This document shows positions 8,865 to 15,052 of a stretch of 15,052 bases of DNA, piece by piece. This DNA comes from Conoideocrella luteorostrata (taxonomy: Eukaryota; Ascomycota; Sordariomycetes; Hypocreales; Clavicipitaceae), in assembly GCA_032433595.1 (NCBI GenBank), contig JASWJB010000577.1, positions 1-15,052 on the forward strand, written 5' to 3'. The notes below the pieces were generated by a model, which did no database searches, had not been told where the DNA came from, and saw nothing but the letters and a program-made list of their open reading frames with translations. Numbering within the stretch: position 1 is the stretch's first letter; every line of letters starts with the position of its first letter. Position numbers and translations under genes: made by a program.

Positions 8865-9164
8865 TTATTATGGTCATTGCTCCGGGTGGGTGGCGCCCGG
8901 GCATGGCGCAATTAAAGCCTACCGGGGGAATCCATCCGCCCGAGCTGAGGCTATCGGGTACGTGACAATGTCTTTCATGTTGTCGTTTAATCTTGTGGGC
9001 TGCATCTGGCTGGCTGACTGGCTGGCTGGGTAGCTGAGTAGCTGGTAGAGGGAGTTTGAATGCGGGTGGCTGTGGGTATTGATTGATGGCATGAACCTTG
9101 ATCGTAACGGCTGTCGTTTTATATGGTTCCTGCGTCCTTGTCTTGGCTGGTGCGAATTAGGCGC

Positions 9165-9183
9165 CGCACGCATTGTGCGTGCG
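9165..9183. repeat. Perfect 8-bp hairpin
   Basis: CGCACGCA (9165-9172) and TGCGTGCG (9176-9183) are exact reverse complements separated by TTG. A second, weaker inverted repeat (CGATGC / GCATCG, 9212-9217 and 9228-9233) lies close by. No poly-T tract follows, and the position, about 390 nt before the DUF3632-type ATG, suggests a DNA-level site rather than a terminator. Confidence 0.7.
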
Positions 9184-9569
9184 AATGTGCCCTGCGAAGC
9201 ACTCATTTGGACGATGCATCCAAATAAGCATCGATTCGGCGATAAACAGCCGCATTGTCTTGATTGGCGTGGACCAGCTCTCAACTCCCCCTCACATGGA
9301 CAGTGACAGCAACAGCGGCAACGCTTTGCCACCAACATGTTAAGACAGACCGAATCAGATCGACCTATCATAGATCTTGGAAGATACGGTGCACGCCGCC
9401 ATGTACGCCACGCTTGCTCAGTGTAGCTTCTCGACGAGCGTCGTTGTCTATCACAACATTTCACCCAATCATCTCACCTCAACGTCTTACAATCTGATTT
9501 CCTGCGACCCATTCTATACTGCTTCCCAAGTCAAAGGACGAAGAAGAAGACGAATTAGAACAACAAGTC

Positions 9570-10593
9570 ATGACGGACGCATACCTAGACAACTGGTACT
9601 CCACGCACCCCCAGTGGAAACTAGCAGATACGCAAATCGCCAGTCTCAAGCAGTTTTTCCATGGCGAATCCAGCCCTCTAGACGCAGCAAAGCAGCTGGC
9701 GAGATATCCAGAGGCTGCCGACACACCAATGGAGATGCGCCTCCGCGTCATGGCACTATGGGAGCTGCTGACGGATACAGCAGTCAAGCGACCGTCAACC
9801 CAGCCTAGTATTATATCTCTTTTGAGGGCTATTCGAACTTTACCAAAAGTCAACGAGCCGAGTGGTGAGGGAGAAGAATGGATAGACCTGCATGACGGGC
9901 TGATATGGCACGCAATGATGCACTGGGCTGATGACTGGTATGATTGCTTTAATAGTAGGTCCCACTCACTGCTTTTATATTCTTCACCTTGAAATGGTGT
10001 AAATTTGCAAAGAAAAAGAAGAAGAGAAGAAGCACAGGTAGTGGTAGAAGTAGAAGTAAGAGGAAAATGAAGAAACGCGAAAGGCGATAGACAAACTAAC
10101 ATCATCAGGCTGGTCGGCGCAATTCCTCATCGAAAAAGCGCCGTCTGACCAAGAAAGACAGTCCCGAAAGGCAGACTGGACGAGCGCCTGTGCATTTGCC
10201 GCCCGACTTGACGCAACGGATGATGAGTATCTATCGTCAGACAGGGCCGGCCTCGAGAGGGCAACCGGAGCTATAGCCGATGCCCTAGAGTCAGATTGCC
10301 GCGACAACAAGGAGCCAGACAGCTTGTCGGCCGCAGCCGAAATTTTTAAACATGCCGCTTCTACTGTTTATGCACGCTGTCTCGAAGGAAAGGACACGGG
10401 CATGGCAAATGCGACGGACGGTGATTTATGGAATGGCGAAAGGGGTTTTAACATGGCCAGGTGGGCGTTTTGGGAAGAGAGGTGGGCTGGCTTTGCTAGG
10501 AATGAGAACTTCTCTTCGGAGGCGCGGGGGGTTGCTGAGCATGCTCTTGCGGCTATGAAAGCAGGCGCAGGGCGGCATAATATGACGGCTTGA
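9570..10593 (+). CDS. DUF3632-type protein of unknown function
   Basis: The exons are 9570-9954 and 10109-10593, giving 289 aa. The 154-nt intron has GTAGGT, CTAAC and CAG in phase 1, joining ...DCFN-S-WSAQFLIEK. The start is the first ATG in the frame. The arrangement recalls the fungal DUF3632 family: an N-terminal helical region with LWELLTDTA and a proximal LLRAIRTLP helix, a tryptophan-rich centre (HDGLIWHAMMHWADDWYDCFN), a segment where an acidic linker precedes ...ACAFAARLDAT, and a C-terminal signature LWNGERGFNMARWAFWEERWAGFA followed by a helix of the type SSEARGVAEHALAAM. No signal peptide, membrane segment or known catalytic motif is visible, so it is probably a soluble intracellular protein. 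Members of this family are common in Pezizomycotina and have no assigned function. It is divergent from the RTA1-like gene and convergent with the dehydrogenase. Confidence 0.85.
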
Positions 10594-10787
10594 TAGGTCG
10601 TCGTTGGATCTATAGGAAGACGTATATGGACCTGGTTTTCATGTGTAACAAACAAGCTGGTGTCCCATTATGGACGCCTTTCCCACATCATTACGCCGCC
10701 CGCCATCATCAATTGGTCGTGGAAATAAAGTTTGGCCCGTTGTTTGTCGAGTTTACTCCTGTATTTCATAATCCTTGCAGGTGCTTT

Positions 10788-12259
10788 TTACTCCTTTCCG
10801 CCAAGATATCTATACACTACAGAAAAGTCGCGCCCCTTGCATTCATCCAACTTCTCTGCCGACTCATACACGCCAAAGGCAGTATCGGCCAGTGCCATCT
10901 TGGCCCCCGCCTCCTTGGCAGCCACCATGGCCAGCCGCAAGTCCTTCTTCATCAGAGAGATACCAAAGCCACCGCTATAGTCTCGCCCTGCAGGCGCCGT
11001 CGCGACAACACCCTTCACCGGGTTGTTGACCTCACTAGGCCAGCAGCGTCCTGTGCTGACGTTGATGACTCCAGCCAGCTTTTTGGGATCCAGTCCCCAT
11101 TTCATTCCCAGGTTCATGGCTTCAGCGGTGGCAATGTTGTTGAGCGCGAGTAGGTAGTTGTTTGCCAGCTTTGCGGACAGACCGGCGCCTTGCTCGCCGC
11201 AGTGCAGCACCTTCTTGCCCATTTGTAGCAGCGTGGGCTCAACGCGTGGGACCATCTCCGTCTTGGCGCCGAGCATGAAGGTCAGAGTACCGGCAGTGGC
11301 GCCGACAACACCACCAGACATGGGGGCGTCCACAAATGTGCCTTGCTTGGCTTCTGAAACCGATCTGGCTACCTCTCGGGATGTCGATGGGTCAATCGTG
11401 GAGCAGTCGATGAAGATTCGGTCCTTCTGGGGCAGAGTGCCTGTCAGTATGGACTTGTAGACGCCTTGCACGTGTTGTGGCTCGGGTAAGACGGTAATGA
11501 CTGCGTCCTAAAGAAACCGTGATGCGTTAGTACAGTTGATGACTTGAACTTGTGCTCTTATTCATCGTGGCTAGCGTATGTCATATAGACCTTGTAGCAT
11601 GCTTCAATTTTTAAGACTCGTCTTTCGCTTTCAGATAGGTTTCATAGTGTTTAAATCAGATCGCGCAGCCGGCAAGCTGTATACAAGCCCAACCCGCATT
11701 TAGATCATAGATAGAACAATAGAACAGAATTCATCATGTCGAGGGCGATGCGAGACGAGTCGAAAAAGAAGAGATTTGCTTCGTAGAAACGGTTCAACGA
11801 AAATTAAAAATGGAGGTACCCATTGCTATAACAGGCCGATGGTGGCATCACGCCACGGTACTTACAGCGTCTTTCGATGCCGCCCACGCGCTGGGGGCAA
11901 GCTCAACCTTTGCGCCGTTTGATGCAGCCTTCATATCCGTCTCCAGGCTTTTCATGGTCTCCGGATTGATGTCAAAGATGGACACTTTGTCGGTAGACTT
12001 GAGCTTCGACTGAAGATTCTTTGCCATTTGGTAGCCCTGCAAACCAAAAACAAAACAAGCATTTTGTTAGTCAATCGTCTCTGGATCATGGTGTTATGGA
12101 CAACAATCAGATCTCGAAACTCGGGTGTCAGACTGTGATGGGGGCAGAACTCACCATCTGACCCAATCCCACGAAGGCATAGTTATCCGATCTGCTCGCG
12201 GTCGACGCAAATCCTCTCCTCTGCACGAGGCCGCCAAAACGCACAGCAGCGATTCTCAT
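10788..12259 (-). CDS. 3-hydroxyisobutyrate dehydrogenase, mitochondrial
   Basis: This enzyme oxidises 3-hydroxyisobutyrate to methylmalonate semialdehyde with NAD in mitochondrial valine catabolism. Exons on the minus strand are 12259-12155, 12036-11866 and 11507-10788, giving 331 aa. Introns are 118 nt (GTGAGT...CAG) and 358 nt (GTAAGT, CTAAC, TAG), both phase 0. The 35-residue first exon starts MRIAAVRFGG and contains an RRGFAST motif typical of a matrix-targeting presequence with a processing site. The Rossmann motif FVGLGQMGYQMA spans the first splice junction (about 29-40). Asp57 in SIFDIN fits preference for NAD. The substrate loop DAPMSGGVVGATAGTLTFM lies near 153-171, and the catalytic lysine is Lys205 in GLSAKLANN. 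STGRCWPSEVNNP and the C-terminal GFGISLMKKDLRLA helix are also family features. The family is about 300-335 aa, so the gene looks complete. Confidence 0.95.
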
Positions 12260-12405
12260 ATTGAATGCAGTACCAAGAGGCGGCGTCTAGGAACCTTGCT
12301 TTCTAGCCTATGGGGATAACTCCATGGCAAATAAAAGGGAACAAGAAATGATACATGAGTATGGAGAGCGGGATGGAGGTGCGTCGACCGCGGGGTCCCT
12401 GGTAG

Positions 12406-12468
12406 TTACATGTCTCGACCGAGAAAGCCGGCCATTGCCGCAGTGCCGCTGCCACCCACATTGTGCAT
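12406..12468 (-). other. Possible upstream ORF in the dehydrogenase leader
   Basis: An ATG at 12468-12466 opens a 20-codon frame ending at TAA 12408-12406, encoding MHNVGGSGTAAMAGFLGRDM. It lies about 150 nt upstream of the dehydrogenase ATG on the same strand. Its Gly/Ala-rich composition is more codon-like than the surroundings. Whether it is transcribed is unknown, so it is only a candidate uORF. Confidence 0.2.
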
Positions 12469-12625
12469 GACGCTCGGGGGAGGGTCCGACTGTCGACGTT
12501 GGTTTGTGGGCGGCGTCTGGGGTGACAATTGGTGCAGAGGGGAAATCGGAGGGGCTGGTGAGAAGGAGAAGTTGGGGGGGCTCGGGGAACGTGGAAGTGT
12601 GGGGAGCGGTCAATCATGGCAGTAG

Positions 12626-12641
12626 TACGGAGTACTCCGTA
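12626..12641. repeat. 16-bp perfect palindrome TACGGAGTACTCCGTA
   Basis: This is a perfect palindrome in which the two TACTCCGTA copies point the opposite way from those at 8830-8845 (TACGGAGTA at 12626-12634 and TACTCCGTA at 12633-12641). It lies about 370 nt upstream of the dehydrogenase ATG. Confidence 0.9.
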
Positions 12642-13506
12642 TGCCGTCCCTCACACCCAGAGTAACGGGGTAGTTTTTGATTGCGCCGGATTGGCTGCTT
12701 CGGTTCTGTTTTGGCTCTTCACGTAGTATTTAATTCGGTTCCTGTTACAGGAATATGCAGTTAGTAGTTCTTGATAAGAATGTCTACGCATGGTAAAAAG
12801 TGACCAGGGATTGATCTTGAACTGTTCTGTAAACATTGCAATCACTACTGCTACTCCAATATTCTGATCCATCATTTCTCGCCCCGGTCTCGCCCACACA
12901 GGTCATCCACGATAGTCTGCCGCCTGGCTTTCACCCGTCGGCGATACAGAGCACATACATACCATACATATATACTCTGCCACTACCCTGCGTCTCACGT
13001 CAACCCGAAGCCACGTCATCATAGACCAAAGCCACCAAACGCCCTCCGCCTGTATGTAAAAGAAAGGAAGGTATTTATAACAATGCGAGAAGGGGGAAGA
13101 ATCAATCTCTTGAACAACGAAAGAAAGAACGAAGGGGGGTAAAATAAATTATAAACAACACTGTCCATCGATCTGAATATCGCAAGCCTATCTAACACCA
13201 TCATCTAAACGAAGTAGAGTGGCATCAGCCAGCATTGGCAGATTCCTATGTCCAAAGGCCAAAATCTGCGCAAAAGCTCGAAGTGTTTGGGGGGAAGGGT
13301 GGGTGGGGGTATCCTCATCTCGTACGTGGAATGGCTTTTTTGTATCTCCTCCAAGCACAAAGAAAACAAACAAGAAAAAACAAAAAGAAAGATTCAAATT
13401 GCGCCGGTCCTAGCCATCCACCTCTCCTATGTCGTGCTAGCCTGGAGAGCCGCCTTCAAAGAGAGCTGAGGAAAGCAACTAGGACTTTGCAAGCCATATG
13501 GCAACC

Positions 13507-14963
13507 CTACAGGAAGTTAACCAACCAGGGGACGAGAGCTCTATCTGCTGCATTAGCTTGTTTTCTATGCACGCTACTGAACAAAAAAAAGGGGGAGGAG
13601 AGAGGTAGTGAATACTGCTGCTGATGTTCACTCACCCAACGGCTACTGTGGCACCAATGCCAAACAGGGCTCTGTTCTTGACCTTGTCTTTTCGCAATTC
13701 AGCTTCAGTCTTGACCTTCTTGGCCCGTGGGGGCTCTTCCTGAGTCACAGACTCATCACCCTTCTTTTCAGCGTCCTTGTCAGACACGGAGATATCAGCA
13801 GCCTTGCGCTTGCTCTTCTTTGCGCTGGTGGTTGTGGTGCCGTCTGACTTTGCATTCTTTTCATCCGACCTTTTTTGCTCCGCTGCAAGCCTTTCATCCT
13901 CATCCTTGCCCATCTGCACCATCTCCTTAGCTGCCTCAATCATCTTAGCAGTTTCTTCGGCAGTAGGAGGCATGCCGGCGGTGGGCAGGGGAACGTCCAC
14001 CTCTGTGACGATGTGTTTTGTCTCATGCCCCTCTGCGTCCTTAGAAACTTCATCCACTCGGATCTTCATCGTAGCATCCTCTCCCCTGGGCTCCAGCACT
14101 AAAACAGGGTCGAACTCGCTAGTCTTCATAACAATATCATCCTGCTTGCCCTTCTTGGAGTCGCCATTGACCTCTACTTTTTCGGCGCTCGGTTCAATTG
14201 ACCCAGCTTTAGACTTGCTGCCACGTTTTCGAGGGGAAGCTGGCGCACGCTTTGAGGCTTTGGTGGGACTGACCGATCGTCTGCTGCGCGAACCCCTAGA
14301 TGAAGTAGACACTGTCGGGGGCGCCAATTTAGTCTGAGACTTGATCAAATCAAATTTGGGAGGCGCTGCAATATTCTTAGGCGGAGACTCGGAATTCGAA
14401 TTTGAAACAGAGATCTTGGCTGGGTCCAGCAAGGCGCGGATCCAAACTCCAATCTTGTATTCCTCGGCCAAAGCCAGAGCTTGTTCCGGAGGAATCCAGA
14501 TATTGCCGGCAGTCTCCTCCGGGCTCGTAGTCGGGAGAGACTTGATATGCTTGCGCTCGGCCTCCTCATCCGATCCCTCTGCATATGGAAACGTAGCTTT
14601 GAACATGCCCGTGGCCGACACATAGCCATCAAAGCTTCGGCGCATCAAGAAGTAGCTCGTGGGGCTGGACTTGAAGATTCCCGAGACGATGCCCTTGGGA
14701 AGAGGAGCTCGCAGATGCGCGTAGTCAAATACACCTAGCGAAGTAGAATCGGCGTCGTCCCCTCCAACCATCTTAGGGGTGAGCTTCGTTTGACCGAGGC
14801 GGCGGCGCGCGACGAGGTCGAGGTCTGGCAGAGGGTTATTGGTGAGTTCTCGAGTGGCGAATAAGGCAAGTCCGTTTGCGAGATTAAACTTACAATCAGG
14901 GATCTCCTCGAGCAGTAGCGGGTTATGCCGCAGGGGCAGGCTCCGGCCAGTTGGGGCTGACAT
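13507..14963 (-). CDS. Bqt4-like APSES/KilA-N protein, tail-anchored to the nuclear envelope
   Basis: In fission yeast, Bqt4 sits in the inner nuclear membrane and anchors telomeres through Rap1, supporting the meiotic bouquet. Exons on the minus strand are 14963-14894, 14824-13636 and 13540-13507, giving 430 aa. Intron 1 (69 nt, GTAAGT...CAG) has no stop; intron 2 is 95 nt (GTGAGT, CTAAT, TAG). The start [17 protein letters not shown] matches the family RSLP..RNPL opening. Removing intron 1 gives [20 protein letters not shown]. The APSES/KilA-N-like domain lies at about 60-158 ([20 protein letters not shown], ...[16 protein letters not shown]). The middle is disordered, with basic SR/KR patches (about 215-250 and 370-395) that may serve nuclear import. 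The C-terminus [14 protein letters not shown] plus exon 3 [10 protein letters not shown] makes one transmembrane helix ending at the stop, the same topology as Bqt4. An alternative acceptor at 13577-13578 would add 12 polar residues inside this helix. Confidence 0.87.
13541..13635 (-). other. Intron 2 of the Bqt4-like gene
   Basis: The donor GTGAGT begins at 13635, in phase 2 within the last hydrophobic segment. The branch site CTAAT lies at 13556-13552 and the acceptor TAG ends at 13541. A competing upstream acceptor (TTCAG ending 13577), behind a strong pyrimidine tract, keeps the same frame but inserts a charged dodecapeptide. I prefer the downstream site because it restores a continuous hydrophobic helix. 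Confidence 0.7.
14825..14893 (-). other. In-frame stopless intron of the Bqt4-like gene
   Basis: It is 69 nt with donor GTAAGT and acceptor CTGCCAG, and carries no stop in the reading frame. Splicing joins ...[14 protein letters not shown], which matches my memory of homologues better than the unspliced reading with its extra 23 residues. The branch site is less clear, either CTCAC or AATAAC near the 3' end. Confidence 0.8.
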
Positions 14964-15052
14964 TTTGCTTCTAGTTTGCCTATGGCCTCGTGACGGGTGC
15001 CACGTCGCGACGTTCAACCACGCGAATTGCAACAAATGCGCCTGCAATATAT

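Larger units (their letters stand above)
7905..9569. promoter_or_regulatory. Long divergent intergenic region (RTA1-like / DUF3632-type)
   Basis: These 1665 nt lie between two divergent start codons and are far longer than the other gaps here. I found no gene: all open frames either start with non-ATG codons or have biased, repeat-derived translations. The region contains the CTGA microsatellite (8577-8637), copies of the TACTCCGTA element at 8652-8659, 8830-8845 and 8856-8864, degenerate CTGGCTG repeats at about 9007-9045, and an 8-bp hairpin at 9165-9183. Confidence 0.6.
12260..13506. other. Intergenic: Bqt4-like 3' flank and dehydrogenase promoter
   Basis: These 1247 nt lie between two tandem minus-strand genes and hold no supportable full gene. 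The left part should contain the dehydrogenase leader and promoter, including a possible 20-codon upstream ORF at 12406-12468 and the palindrome at 12626-12641. The right part (about 13050-13506) has A/G-rich runs and probably holds the 3' UTR of the Bqt4-like gene. Confidence 0.6.

Noticed and set aside
8505..8904. Minus-strand frames encoding repeated VSQS peptide
   Set aside because: They are the direct translation of the CTGA microsatellite in several frames, with no conserved flanking sequence.
8919..9464. 181-codon minus-strand open frame with cysteine and arginine clusters
   Set aside because: No domain, signal peptide or splice signals. Its composition is that of random GC-rich intergenic DNA, and it overlaps simple repeats.
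12303..12617. Two overlapping minus-strand open frames of about 100 codons upstream of the dehydrogenase
   Set aside because: Both are proline/serine/arginine rich without domains, and the dehydrogenase already has a complete first exon with a targeting sequence.
1..15052. A gene cluster or defence-like system linking the genes
   Set aside because: Gene functions are unrelated housekeeping roles, orientations are mixed and spacing is normal. No CRISPR, toxin-antitoxin, biosynthetic core enzyme, transposase or tRNA was seen.

Overview
The window is nuclear DNA of a filamentous ascomycete, most likely a Sordariomycete and plausibly of the order Hypocreales. The evidence is short spliceosomal introns (64 to 358 nt, GT...AG, with CTAAC/CTAAT/CTGAT-type branch sites), a typical Pezizomycotina gene repertoire, and compact genes separated by promoter-sized gaps. 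No database search was possible, so gene identities rest on recognised family motifs and remembered homologues.

Layout from left to right. (1) The 3' exon of a thioredoxin gene (+, 118-316), cut by the window edge. (2) NUF2, a kinetochore NDC80-complex subunit (+, 971-2431, one intron). (3) A single-exon uncharacterised gene (-, 2615-3352), convergent with NUF2. (4) The beta subunit of the AP-3 adaptor complex (+, 3866-6355, two introns), divergent from gene 3. (5) An RTA1-like seven-helix membrane protein (-, 6686-7904, two introns), convergent with AP-3 beta. (6) A long 1.66-kb gene-poor divergent region with a CTGA microsatellite and palindromes. (7) A DUF3632-type protein of unknown function (+, 9570-10593, one intron). 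(8) Mitochondrial 3-hydroxyisobutyrate dehydrogenase of valine catabolism (-, 10788-12259, two introns). (9) A 1.25-kb intergenic region with another palindrome. (10) A Bqt4-like APSES/KilA-N protein with a C-terminal membrane anchor (-, 13507-14963, two introns).

The genes look like an ordinary mix of housekeeping functions (redox, chromosome segregation, vacuolar trafficking, valine breakdown, nuclear-envelope/telomere anchoring) plus two poorly characterised genes. I see no operon-like logic, biosynthetic cluster, transposon, tRNA or CRISPR. The coexistence of a kinetochore and a telomere-anchoring gene may be chance.

The most useful points for a second look are these. Two introns have a length that is a multiple of three and no stop codon (in NUF2 and the Bqt4-like gene), so naive gene calling would translate them. 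A 34-nt terminal exon restores the Bqt4-like membrane anchor. A 9-mer, TACTCCGTA, recurs in intergenic DNA and forms two 16-bp palindromes in opposite arrangements. One orphan protein may have a degenerate RecA-like fold. I found no convincing evidence of a new multi-gene system.
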